In this document: one piece after another, positions 42,252 through 51,035 of the stretch
How the letters are laid out: each line of letters starts with the position of its first letter
Numbering within the stretch: the first letter of the stretch is position 1
NCBI GenBank assembly: GCA_050045915.1
Contig: JBNGCR010000006.1
Coordinates: forward strand, 1-64,000
Source of the DNA: Limnospira sp050045915
GTDB lineage: Bacteria > Cyanobacteriota > Cyanobacteriia > Cyanobacteriales > Microcoleaceae
Direction: 5' to 3'
Length of the DNA: 64,000 nt
Notes under the pieces: model-generated
Told to the model about the DNA's origin: nothing
The model's database searches: none
Seen by the model: the letters and a program-made list of their open reading frames with translations, nothing else
Program-made: the position numbers and the translations under genes

Positions 42252-42569
42252 ATGAAACGGAATGAAATCGAAAAAATTTTGATATCCGGAATCAAGATAA
42301 TTTCAACGCTGTTAATTACGGGCGCGATCGCCCTGGAGGTGTGGGAATTGACCGCCCATTCCCTTCCGCCGGTGTTTGACTGGGTTATTTTTATCGCCCG
42401 ATTTGCCCTGATTAGTCATTTGGTAGAAGCGATCGCAGCCGTATTTTTTGCCCGCCGACGGGGGGGAAATCTCCTCAAAGCCGGGATTTATACCCTGTTT
42501 GTCGGCACGGTGGGTTTGCTGGAAATTATCGGGGGCGATCGCGATGGTTTATTGTCTTCTGAACCTTGA
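42252..42569 (+). CDS. small membrane protein, unknown
   Basis: A 105-residue protein with three predicted helices (KIISTLLITGAIALEVWELT; WVIFIARFALISHLVEAIAA; IYTLFVGTVGLLEII). No family motif I can name; the RRRGGN loop is positively charged and likely cytosolic. Related small proteins exist in filamentous cyanobacteria. It converges with the AAA/WD40 gene with only 6 bases between stops. Confidence 0.55.
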   Translation: MKRNEIEKILISGIKIISTLLITGAIALEVWELTAHSLPPVFDWVIFIARFALISHLVEAIAAVFFARRRGGNLLKAGIYTLFVGTVGLLEIIGGDRDGLLSSEP

Positions 42570-42575
42570 TGAAAA

Positions 42576-45362
42576 TTACTGATTTTTCAATTGTTCTAAT
42601 ACCTCATCGGTAAACGGACTTTCACCCTTTTTAAGAGTATCGATCCAAGCTTTTCGTTTTGCCTTTTCATTTTCATCACCCATCCATTCCTCCCATTCAC
42701 TGTACGCCATCTCCAAATCCTCAATCGCCCCATCAAAATCACCCGTCAAAGCCATCGCCAAACCCCGAATCTCACGAATCCGCCCATTTTTCGGTTCGAT
42801 TTCGACCGCTTTATCGCAGGCAAACATCACCTTCTCAGCTTGTCGATTCAGCCCGCCGTACCGACAGAGCACATTCCAAGACCAAGCCGAAATTTTGACA
42901 TCAGCATCTAATTTTTGAGCATCCTTAAATTTTGCGATCGCCTCATCGATTTTACCCGCTTCTGCCAAATCTCTCCCCTCGAAAATTGAAGCGATCGCAC
43001 GGGCTTTATTATCAGGATCAAACTTTAAATCTGAATCCAATTTTACAGCGTTCTGAAAAGCCAAAATGGCTCGATTAACTCTCTCCTCATCCCGAGCCAA
43101 AAACTCTCCTCTTTTGACCAAAATCTGAGCCGAACTTGAACGAAAGTTCGGGTCGAGCTTGACAGCCTGTTGAAAGCGAGAAACCGCCTCATCAATTTGA
43201 GCCTCCGCTGCCAACTGTTCGCCTTGCAAAAACCGAGCCGTTGCCGAAGCGTCCACCCCACAGTAACGGCGTTCCTCATCGGTGACATTGGGGTTATTTT
43301 TCAAGTAGTCCCCTACCACCTGACACGCTTGCGCCATCAGGTCATCTAAATCGACTGTCCACAACTTCACCGTGTTGTCTGCACTGGCCGAAGCGATGGT
43401 TTCCCCGTCCGGGCTGAAGGCCACGCCGTTGACCCAATTCTGGTGCCCCTCGAGGGTTTGGAGGAGGGTGCCGTCGGGCTTCCACAACTTCACCGTGTTG
43501 TCTGCACTGGCTGAAGCGATGGTTTCCCCGTCCGGGCTGAAAGCCACGTCCCAGACCGCACTCTGATGCCCCTCGATAGTTCTGAGGAGGGTGCCGTCGG
43601 GCTTCCACAATTTCACCGTGTTGTCAAAACTGGCCGAAGCGATGGTTTTCCCGTCCGGGCTGAAGGCCACGCCGTTGACCGGACTCTGATGCCCCTCGAT
43701 ACGATTGTATTCTCGGGAACCATCCAGGACTGCATGAAGGATTGAGATCACTTTCCCCCGGGTATCGTCTTTTGACCACAAGGAAACTGGTAATTTTTTC
43801 AAGTTGTGGCTGGCTTGCAGTGCGGTGACAATTGAACTGAGTTCCTGGCTTCCTGAGAGGTGCAATTCCTTTGCTCCAGCACTGGTGAGGCGAATTTCAG
43901 CTAAGTTGAGATTGGTGTAGGTTCGTCTCAAATAAAAAGCCGCCATCCCGAAAGACAAACCCAAGATTCCGATCGCAATCCAAGACAGCAGAGAAGCCCG
44001 TCTTTTTGCTTTCGTTAAAATTTCCTTTGCTTCCTGTTCCGCCGCCAATTTCGTTTCCAACGCCGCCTGAATTTCCTGTTTGTCGAGTTGTTCGCTCGCC
44101 GCCAAAAACTGATAATCTTTGTCGCTCAAACTTTTTCCTCTCGCCCAGGCTTTCGCCTCAGTTAACGCCTCCCCCTTCAACAATCGGGACTCATCCTGAC
44201 GCCCGGACTTCTCCCAAGCCTCGAAAGCTTCGGCATAGGGTCGCAGTTGGGCGAGTTCCTGCGTCACCCAATCTTGATTAAAAATTCCTTTGTAAGTGGG
44301 GTTTGCAACTTTCAATTGACCGCCAGTTTTTACGACCAATCCACTCAAGCGCAGTTCCATTTGTTCGGGACTATTATCGGCGGCAATCCCTCCGTCGATC
44401 GCATTCAAGACCCGCTGATACAGTCCCAGCAGCCGACCCGCCCGTTGGGGATTGCGGAGGAGGCGATCGCGGATCGTTTTGAAGTGTTCCGGTTCGTCGT
44501 TCGCCTCCCAATTTTTGATGATTTGTTGGGAAATAATATCGGCAACAACCCGAGCTTCTTCCCCAGCAATAATTTGGCTGGAATATTCTAAAATTAATCG
44601 GCAAATTTTTTGAGTCAAAAACGGCTGTCCGTTCGTCCAATTTAGGATTTCAGTTAAGACCGCTTCCGGGTTTTCACAGCGGGATTCCAACCCTCGGGCG
44701 AGGGGCAACGCCGCGGGCATCCGGAAACCGCCGAGGGCGATCGCTTTTCCGATATTGAAGGGCGTTCGAGTTTTGTCCGCGATCAAATCTGACGGGGTGG
44801 CGACACCGCACAGGGTAAAGCTGAGGCGTTTATAATGGTGGCGATCGGCGCGTTTGTTGTAGCTGGCGCGAATCAAGGCGAAAAAGTCATCGACATCGAA
44901 ATTGAGGCTGATGACACTATCAATTTCATCGATGAAAATAACGATATTATTCTCAATTCCTTTGAGCAATATATCTTCGATAAATTCGCTCAGTCGTTGT
45001 ACCGGAGAAATCAACTCGCGATCGCGCCACCAAGCCGCCAGTTTTGCCCGTTTGCCGAGGGAAGTCGAGAGGGTACTGGCGACGGTTCTTATAATCCCCA
45101 AATACCACTGATCGGGGGTGATATTGTGACTGCCAATTTGGGTAATATCGATCGCGACACAAGCCACACCCTCAGCTTGCAATCGCCGCATCGTCTGCAC
45201 CCGCAAGCTGGATTTTCCCATCTGGCGTGAGTTGAGGACGTAGCAGAATTCCCCCCGTTTGAGGGCATCATATAACTCGTCGTCGGCTTCGCGTTTGACG
45301 TAGGTGGGGGCATCGGCGGGGAGGCTTCCTCCCACCTGATAAATCGGGTTTGGATGATTCAT
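42576..45362 (-). CDS. AAA-like ATPase with WD40 and TPR repeats
   Basis: Start at 45362 (MNHPNPIYQVGGSLP) because the upstream codons are translated repeats. The 928-residue protein has an AAA-like (AAA_35) ATPase at about 1-340 (Walker A SRQMGKSSL, Walker B IVIFIDEIDSV), a helical region, one transmembrane helix (LLSWIAIGILGLSFGMAAFY), three nearly identical WD40 repeats, then TPR-like repeats. Propellers usually need about seven WD repeats, so three suggests contraction or pairing between molecules. Follows the cyclase-TIR-AAA gene on the same strand after 136 bases; a STAND-like signalling role is likely. Confidence 0.85.
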   Translation of the reverse strand: MNHPNPIYQVGGSLPADAPTYVKREADDELYDALKRGEFCYVLNSRQMGKSSLRVQTMRRLQAEGVACVAIDITQIGSHNITPDQWYLGIIRTVASTLSTSLGKRAKLAAWWRDRELISPVQRLSEFIEDILLKGIENNIVIFIDEIDSVISLNFDVDDFFALIRASYNKRADRHHYKRLSFTLCGVATPSDLIADKTRTPFNIGKAIALGGFRMPAALPLARGLESRCENPEAVLTEILNWTNGQPFLTQKICRLILEYSSQIIAGEEARVVADIISQQIIKNWEANDEPEHFKTIRDRLLRNPQRAGRLLGLYQRVLNAIDGGIAADNSPEQMELRLSGLVVKTGGQLKVANPTYKGIFNQDWVTQELAQLRPYAEAFEAWEKSGRQDESRLLKGEALTEAKAWARGKSLSDKDYQFLAASEQLDKQEIQAALETKLAAEQEAKEILTKAKRRASLLSWIAIGILGLSFGMAAFYLRRTYTNLNLAEIRLTSAGAKELHLSGSQELSSIVTALQASHNLKKLPVSLWSKDDTRGKVISILHAVLDGSREYNRIEGHQSPVNGVAFSPDGKTIASASFDNTVKLWKPDGTLLRTIEGHQSAVWDVAFSPDGETIASASADNTVKLWKPDGTLLQTLEGHQNWVNGVAFSPDGETIASASADNTVKLWTVDLDDLMAQACQVVGDYLKNNPNVTDEERRYCGVDASATARFLQGEQLAAEAQIDEAVSRFQQAVKLDPNFRSSSAQILVKRGEFLARDEERVNRAILAFQNAVKLDSDLKFDPDNKARAIASIFEGRDLAEAGKIDEAIAKFKDAQKLDADVKISAWSWNVLCRYGGLNRQAEKVMFACDKAVEIEPKNGRIREIRGLAMALTGDFDGAIEDLEMAYSEWEEWMGDENEKAKRKAWIDTLKKGESPFTDEVLEQLKNQ
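43360..43710. repeat. in-gene tandem WD40 repeat DNA, 3 units of about 123 bases
   Basis: Strings such as GAAGCGATGGTTTCCCCGTC and CACAACTTCACCGTGTTGTC recur three times with few changes in the AAA/WD40/TPR gene. High DNA identity indicates recent unit exchange and probably strain-to-strain changes in number. Confidence 0.85.
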
Positions 45363-45400
45363 GGTGATTCGAGAAAGTAATTTTTGATAATATTTGTTTT

Positions 45401-45495
45401 TCCTCCCCTCGCCCAAAATTGGGAGAGGGGCCGGGGGTGAGGGCTGAGTTTTCCTCCCCTCGCCCAAGATTGGGAGAGGGGCCGGGGGTGAGGGC
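45401..45495. repeat. tandem pair of CTCCCCTCGCCCAA repeats
   Basis: Two copies, each starting TCCTCCCCTCGCCCAA and ending GGGCCGGGGGTGAGGGC or close to it, between the cyclase-TIR gene and the AAA/WD40 gene. Each is an imperfect palindrome (CCTCCCCTCGCCC / GGGAGAGGGG). A third relative is at 27181-27220. Confidence 0.85.
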
Positions 45496-45498
45496 AAA

Positions 45499-47571
45499 CT
45501 AAAGGCGATCGCGGAAATAAAGCCGATACAAATCCGATCGCACCCTGGCATCATTTCCGCACAGCGTCACCAGCCCCAAGCTGTCCAGCTTAAATGCCAA
45601 TTCCGACTCCAAACGCACGGGTTCGTCACTGTTGACAACCTGTTCCATCGCCGTCGCCAATTGGGGATGGTGCTGCAATTTCCATAGGTGTCCCCGCAGG
45701 TGATCGCCGTAATATCCGGCTTCCGTGGGGGCGGTTTTTAAAAATTCTGAAATTGTCGTATCTTGACGGGAAATATAGTAGAGTGCCACCCGAATTAAAT
45801 AGGGGTGTCCGCCGACAATTTGCATCAGAGATTCCAATTCGTCAGCGGTGAATTTCAATCCGTGCAATTCGACCAATTCTTGTACCTGTCCCGTGGTCAA
45901 TTCCGACAGTTCGACGGGCAGTCCCACATTGAAGGGCGATTGGTTGATATCCATCGGCACATAAACTTCCGTGGAATGCACGACCACGAGGCGCAATTTT
46001 TTCCAAATGTCGTTATTTTTGGCTTGTTCGTGCCACGCCCGCAACAGTCCCAAAAAGTCTCCCGCAATTTCCGGGTGTTCAAAGACGCGATCGACTTCAT
46101 CGAGTCCCAAAACGAGCGGACTGTCAATATTTTCGAGTAGATATTCCTCAAAGTAAACGGTACTGTTATCTTGGCTACCGAAAATTTCATCCCAGTAGTC
46201 GTTCAACTGATTGGGGAGGCGCAGTCGCCGCCCCACACTGGCGCAAAACCAGCGCAAAAATTTGTCCAAATCCGCAAAAATTTTCCCGTCCGCCAACTGA
46301 AAACTTAGGGCAACGGTGCGATATCCATGTTTCTGGTAGGCGTGGTGCAAAACTCGCGCCATCAGAGAGGTTTTTCCCATCTGGCGGGGGGCTTTGATCC
46401 GAATGAGTGCCCCCGATTGGAGGATGGTTTCATAACATCGAGATTCGGCGGGGGGACGTTCTACATAAAAGATAGAAGCGACATCCATTTGCCCTTCCGG
46501 AAGTTCGGGCACCGCCGCCGGTTGGGGACGGGATGTGCGATCGCCCCAGGCTTTAGGTTGGGAAATATTGGACGCTTCCGGAACCTTTCCGGTTTGAATT
46601 AAATTGATGACTTCTCCGATCAGTTTGGGCGTGTCTGCGTCCGAATTCCACTCCCGCTGTTGAATCCGATCCAAATAACCCCGCAGGTTGTAGTTGAGGG
46701 GAGAAGTCAAGGGAAATTGGACGCGAATGGGTAGGATGATCGGTTTTCCGTCGCGTTTTTCTTGCAGTTTTTTGACCTGCCGCACTTCCTCCGTCACCAT
46801 TTCGCTGGTCGCCGATCGCTCCGATAATAGCAATAGTAAATAATCGCATTGTTGCAATTCGGTTTCGATCCGGTACGGCCAATCTTCCCCCAATTTTAGA
46901 CTGGCGCCGGCCATAAATGCGGCCTGTCCCGCCTCCGACAAGGCTTCAAAGAATTTTTGGGCGAGGGAGGCGTCGGGATCTTTTGCGGAATAGGAGATGA
47001 ACACCCGTTTCCGGGAGCGATCGCGGGTCAGGGAAGAGGCGATATGGTAGAGGGGGACGGGTTCGGAAATGCCTTTGAGTTTTCGCAGTCCGATATAGGT
47101 GGGTTTGGGGGTGAGGCTATTTTTGACGACCTCGTAAACGGTGGCGGAAAGGCAGACTCCTCCCGGGGGTGCGAGGGATTGCAGTCGGGCAGCGATGTTG
47201 ACCCCATTTCCCATCACGTCCCGGCCGTCATCAACTAAGTAAATATCCCCCAGGTGGATTCCGATGCGGTGAACTAAAATATCCCGTTCGGGGAGGTTGG
47301 CGGCGGTTTTGGCGATCGCGGTTTGGATCTCCGTCGCACAGGTAACGGCCTGTTCGGCACGGTTGAAGTACATCAGCAATCCGTCCCCCAGGGATTTGAT
47401 CGTTTTTCCCTCGTGATGCTGACAGGATCGCCGCATCATTCTGAAGTCCCGGTCTAGCAAACCGAGGGTATGTTTCTCATCGGCCGCCATTTTGGGGGTA
47501 AACGACTCAACATCCGTAAAGACGATCGCCGCTAAGGTACTTTCACTGCTGGCATTGTCTGGTTGTTCCAT
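45499..47571 (-). CDS. class III nucleotide cyclase - TIR - AAA fusion
   Basis: Start at 47571 (MEQPDNASSES); an ATG eight codons upstream is possible. The 690-residue protein has a class III cyclase domain (1-185) with metal Asp20 (FTDVESF) and Asp63 (LGDG), Lys59 and Asp118 in the adenine-selecting places, and Asn125/Arg129 (VNIAAR) for catalysis; so ATP to cAMP is likely. Next a TIR domain (about 188-325, RVFISYSAKD, with an acidic SEMVTEEV helix), then an AAA-like ATPase (about 365-690; APRQMGKTS, VLGLDEVD). No membrane helix. Followed by the AAA/WD40/TPR gene. A signalling or immune-type sensor is plausible. Confidence 0.85.
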   Translation of the reverse strand: MEQPDNASSESTLAAIVFTDVESFTPKMAADEKHTLGLLDRDFRMMRRSCQHHEGKTIKSLGDGLLMYFNRAEQAVTCATEIQTAIAKTAANLPERDILVHRIGIHLGDIYLVDDGRDVMGNGVNIAARLQSLAPPGGVCLSATVYEVVKNSLTPKPTYIGLRKLKGISEPVPLYHIASSLTRDRSRKRVFISYSAKDPDASLAQKFFEALSEAGQAAFMAGASLKLGEDWPYRIETELQQCDYLLLLLSERSATSEMVTEEVRQVKKLQEKRDGKPIILPIRVQFPLTSPLNYNLRGYLDRIQQREWNSDADTPKLIGEVINLIQTGKVPEASNISQPKAWGDRTSRPQPAAVPELPEGQMDVASIFYVERPPAESRCYETILQSGALIRIKAPRQMGKTSLMARVLHHAYQKHGYRTVALSFQLADGKIFADLDKFLRWFCASVGRRLRLPNQLNDYWDEIFGSQDNSTVYFEEYLLENIDSPLVLGLDEVDRVFEHPEIAGDFLGLLRAWHEQAKNNDIWKKLRLVVVHSTEVYVPMDINQSPFNVGLPVELSELTTGQVQELVELHGLKFTADELESLMQIVGGHPYLIRVALYYISRQDTTISEFLKTAPTEAGYYGDHLRGHLWKLQHHPQLATAMEQVVNSDEPVRLESELAFKLDSLGLVTLCGNDARVRSDLYRLYFRDRL

Positions 47572-47901
47572 TGGTGATCGGGCCCCATATAACATCCAGT
47601 ATAGCCCTCAGTGTACAGAATCCGAACAATTATTGATCGAATCAACAATCTCGAATCATTTTTTTGAAATCTAAATCTCCAACACTTCCCACTTTTCCCG
47701 CCATGGACAATAGGTCGAATCGTTCCGATCGCCACCAGCCTCGAACGCGATGGGAGAAGTTCACATTGACAAACACTCGAATTTTCCCGCCCATTCTACC
47801 GCAGGCCTCCCATTCCCATCTGGAAGCGCTATTCCGAACCGCGAAAATGTTACTATCAACAGTTCAGAATCGAATGTAGAGCAGAGATTACACCCCAGCA
47901 G
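47572..47901. other. divergent promoter region, nothing specific
   Basis: 330 bases between the cyclase-TIR gene and the peptide-binding lipoprotein gene. It must hold two promoters, but I see no known operator, hairpin or dispersed repeat. Confidence 0.4.
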
Positions 47902-49572
47902 ATGCAAAAAACACACCCGATGCGATCGCCCTCTCCGGGATGGCATCGCCGCCGCCGAATTCCCGCAATCGCCCGATTTCTGGCTTTATTTTGTTTGGTC
48001 GCCTTCGTTGCGATCGCCTGCGGAACCGGACCCGAGGGCCAAACCCCCGCCACTTCGGACACCGATCGCATTGTCGTCGGGACGACCCAGAACCTCCGCA
48101 CCCTCGACCCGGCGGACGCCTACGAGGTGATCTCCGGAACCCTCCTCTACAACCTCGGCGATCGCCTCTACGCCTACAAACTCGGCACCACGGAACTCGA
48201 ACCGGAACTGGCGACGGATTTTCCCATCGTCGGCGACGACAACCTCACCTACACCATCCCGCTGCGGGAAGGAGTGGTCTTCCACGACGGGACCCCCTTC
48301 AACGCCGAGGCGATGAAATTTTCCCTGGATCGGTTCATCCAAAAAGGCGGGCCCCCCTCGTCCCTGCTGGCGGACACCATAGACACAATTGAGGCGACGG
48401 GGGAATACGAACTCACCATCACCCTCAAACGGCCCTTCGCGGCGTTTCCGTCCCTGCTGGCCTTTTCGGGCACCTGTGCGGTATCCCCCGCCGCCTACGC
48501 CATCGACGGAGCCTTCCAACCCGATATGTTTGTGGGCACCGGACCCTATGTGTTGGCGGAATACGGCGTGGACGTGATTCGCCTCGACCCGTTCGAGAAT
48601 TATTGGGGGGAAAAACCCGCCAACGAGGGGATCGATTTGCAGCGATTTACCAGTTCCGCCAACCTGTTCAATTCATTTCGCAGCAAGGCGGTGGATGTGG
48701 CTTACGTTTCCTTGGAACCCGACCAAATCGCGAGTTTATTGGAAGGGGCCGAAGCGGGGAACTGGCAAGCGATCGCGGCGGACGGAAATACGGTCAATTA
48801 TATGGTGTTGAACGTCAACGCCGAACCCCTGAATCAACCGGAAGTCCGGCAGGCGATCGCGGCTTTGATCGACCGCAATTTAATCGGCGATCGCATCTTG
48901 CGGGGACAGGCCGAACCCCTCTACAGCCTCATCCCCACCACCTTTGAAAGTTACAGCCCCGTCTTCCAACAAACCTACGGCGACGGCAATTTTGACCAAG
49001 CCAAACAACTCCTCGCCGAGGCTGGATATACCCCGGAAAATCCCGCCGTCGTGGAACTGTGGTACGGCGCCAATTCCAACAAGCGAGCCTCACTGGCGGC
49101 GACCCTAAAAGCCCTAGCCCAGGAAAATTTGGGTGGCGCGTTGCAACTCGAACCCAAGAGCGTGGAAACCACCACCGCCTATCAAAATTTGGACAAGGGA
49201 ATTTATCCGACATTTATGTTAGATTGGTACGCCGATTTTTTGGATGCGGACAATTACATCCAGCCCTTTTTGGACTGCGCGAAAGGTTCGGAAGAAACGG
49301 GATGTGAAGAGGGGGCGAGTCAATATCAGGGATCGTTTTATTATAGCGATCGCGTCAACGAATTGATCGACCAGCAGCGGACTGAACAAGACCCCCAAAA
49401 GCGTCGGGCGATCTTTTTAGAAATTCAAGAAATCCTCGTCCAAGACGTTCCTTTTATTCCCCTCTGGCAAGATAAAACCTATGTCTTCGCCCAAAATAAT
49501 ATCGGGGGAATTCGCCTGCAAGTCAATCAACAGTTTCCGTTCTGGCCCCTGGAAAAAGAGACACCCGAGTAA
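47902..49572 (+). CDS. peptide/nickel-type ABC transporter substrate-binding lipoprotein
   Basis: A 556-residue SBP_bac_5 family protein. The N-terminus is basic (HRRRRIPAIAR) with a hydrophobic core and a lipobox VAIAC, so it is lipid-anchored on the outer face of the inner membrane. Domain motifs: IVVGTTQNLRTLDPADAYE, YTIPLREGVVFHDGTPFNAE, GTGPYVLAEY, and PFIPLWQDKTYVF. It binds oligopeptides or similar ligands. No permease or ATPase genes are next to it. A strong terminator follows. Confidence 0.9.
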   Translation: MQKTHPMRSPSPGWHRRRRIPAIARFLALFCLVAFVAIACGTGPEGQTPATSDTDRIVVGTTQNLRTLDPADAYEVISGTLLYNLGDRLYAYKLGTTELEPELATDFPIVGDDNLTYTIPLREGVVFHDGTPFNAEAMKFSLDRFIQKGGPPSSLLADTIDTIEATGEYELTITLKRPFAAFPSLLAFSGTCAVSPAAYAIDGAFQPDMFVGTGPYVLAEYGVDVIRLDPFENYWGEKPANEGIDLQRFTSSANLFNSFRSKAVDVAYVSLEPDQIASLLEGAEAGNWQAIAADGNTVNYMVLNVNAEPLNQPEVRQAIAALIDRNLIGDRILRGQAEPLYSLIPTTFESYSPVFQQTYGDGNFDQAKQLLAEAGYTPENPAVVELWYGANSNKRASLAATLKALAQENLGGALQLEPKSVETTTAYQNLDKGIYPTFMLDWYADFLDADNYIQPFLDCAKGSEETGCEEGASQYQGSFYYSDRVNELIDQQRTEQDPQKRRAIFLEIQEILVQDVPFIPLWQDKTYVFAQNNIGGIRLQVNQQFPFWPLEKETPE

Positions 49573-49592
49573 ATCGGAAATTTTCGTTACTC

Positions 49593-49618
49593 AGCCGTCT
49601 TTGAAGGCGGCTTTTTTT
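49593..49618 (+). terminator. rho-independent terminator
   Basis: AGCCGTCTTTGAAGGCGGCT followed by TTTTTT, 20 bases after the stop of the peptide-binding protein gene. Seven-base stem with one G-T mismatch and a T run. Confidence 0.85.
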
Positions 49619-49631
49619 GACACTTAAGAAA

Positions 49632-49775
49632 AGGGAATTGATTCCCAAGCGGTGTGGATATCCAACCGGCTGTTGTCCGGATATTTCACCGGATTTGATA
49701 TGACAATCGAACTCCCCCCTTGTTAAGCAGAGCCGGGGGAATATCCAATTGTCGGGCAAATAACCGGATCTGATA
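49632..49775. repeat. mosaic of dispersed modules
   Basis: GGGAATTGATTCCC with AAGCGGTGTGGATATCCAAC (inverse of the arrangement at 28560-28600), then CACCGGATTTGATATGAC and AACCGGATCTGATATTA. Parts of the same set of modules as at 4795, 7180 and 28440. Confidence 0.75.
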
Positions 49776-51035
49776 TTAATCAAAAATATTGTTGGTTTCG
49801 ATGAATTGTTTCAATTCTGCCGCCATTTTTTGGGATTCGACGCGATCGGGGTGTCCTTTTTGCGTTTCAAAAGAATAGTTATAAAACCAGGTGTTGTAAC
49901 CCTCCTGTTTGAGTTCGTTCGCCACTTCTTCCGCGTACTTGTCCGCATTTCTCGCCCATATGGGAGCCGGGGCAAAAATGAACGGGCGGTTTTTGTCATT
50001 TCCATATTTTTCGTAAAGATCGCGGACGATCGCTTTGTAGGCATTTTTCCACGTCGGCACGTCGTCCAAACCGTTGCCATATTCGTCGTTGACACCCATC
50101 GCCATAATCACCAAATCGGGGGTGTAGCGGCCGAAATCCCAGTCCGTCCGAGAAAAGCCGCCCTCCGACGAAGGGCTGAGTTTGTCGTAGGTGGCATCGA
50201 GTCCCGTATTGCCGCTCTCAAAATAGCCGGTTCCGCTCCGCACAGCCAAACCGGCGATGCCGTTATTGTGAATGTCCGCATTCAAATCTCTCGCCAACGT
50301 ATTGGCGAAACTCAAATAGGCATTGTTATCGCCACAATCGCCGTCGCCTTCGGCACAACCGGCACTGGCCCCTTCGGTGACGGAATCGCCGAACACTTCT
50401 ATTTTTAAAGCCGGTTTCTCGCCGGCGAGAATCCCTTTTCCTTCGTCGAGTACCAACCCGTGAAAGACTAAACCTAGGTTGCCATTTCCCGGCCCTTCCA
50501 ATTTGATGATTTCCAAGGTGTGGATGCCGTCGGAGAGTCCGGTGGCGACGGTTATTTCTTGTTCGGAAGCATTTCGATCGACCTCTTTGATCATCAGATC
50601 GCCGCCGTCGATGATAAATCCGACTTTCGTATCGTTTTTGGAGTTGTCGGAAAATTTGGCTTTCAGGCTGGTGCCTTCAAATTTGACGTTGACGATCGAA
50701 CCCCCATAGAAAATGACGGGGTTTGCACTGTCGCTTAAATCGATTCGGCCGGAATATTTGTAGTGAGAATGGGAGGGATCGGTTTCGTCTCCGACTTCCG
50801 ATTCGGAGGCGATTAAATGGGTTTGCATATTGCCGTCGGTCGCGCCGCAACCGAGCAATAACGAACAGGCTGTCATCAAGCTTGCCCATCGAATTATTGT
50901 TGGCGATAGTGTTGTCCGATCGCCATCCGAAACGCCTTTCGAGGGGATTTTAGGGCGATTCAGTACACCAGGGGAATCAGTTTTTTGACCCGCTGTTTGT
51001 ACTCCGAATATTCGGGATATTTGTCGATCAACCAT
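49776..51035 (-). CDS. SGNH/CE2-like esterase lipoprotein
   Basis: A protein of up to 419 residues. A lipobox (SLLLGC, Cys at residue 63) implies membrane anchoring, but the true start is unclear: the frame overlaps the previous gene by 76 bases and the ATG at 50876 would leave a very short signal. Downstream is a jelly-roll part (YSGRIDLSDSANPVIFYGGS ... FIIDG) then an SGNH hydrolase: IEVFGDSVTEGA (nucleophile Ser), GIAGLAVRSG, MAMGVNDE, and the final HPD (GHPDRVES). Arrangement as in family 2 carbohydrate esterases; it would deacetylate an outside glycan. Confidence 0.75.
   Translation of the reverse strand: MVDRQISRIFGVQTAGQKTDSPGVLNRPKIPSKGVSDGDRTTLSPTIIRWASLMTACSLLLGCGATDGNMQTHLIASESEVGDETDPSHSHYKYSGRIDLSDSANPVIFYGGSIVNVKFEGTSLKAKFSDNSKNDTKVGFIIDGGDLMIKEVDRNASEQEITVATGLSDGIHTLEIIKLEGPGNGNLGLVFHGLVLDEGKGILAGEKPALKIEVFGDSVTEGASAGCAEGDGDCGDNNAYLSFANTLARDLNADIHNNGIAGLAVRSGTGYFESGNTGLDATYDKLSPSSEGGFSRTDWDFGRYTPDLVIMAMGVNDEYGNGLDDVPTWKNAYKAIVRDLYEKYGNDKNRPFIFAPAPIWARNADKYAEEVANELKQEGYNTWFYNYSFETQKGHPDRVESQKMAAELKQFIETNNIFD

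Noticed and set aside
45499..47571. Calling the cyclase-TIR protein a Pycsar system
   Set aside because: Pycsar cyclases make cCMP or cUMP and act on a separate effector; this cyclase keeps the ATP-selecting Lys/Asp pair and is fused to TIR and AAA, so only an analogy is justified.
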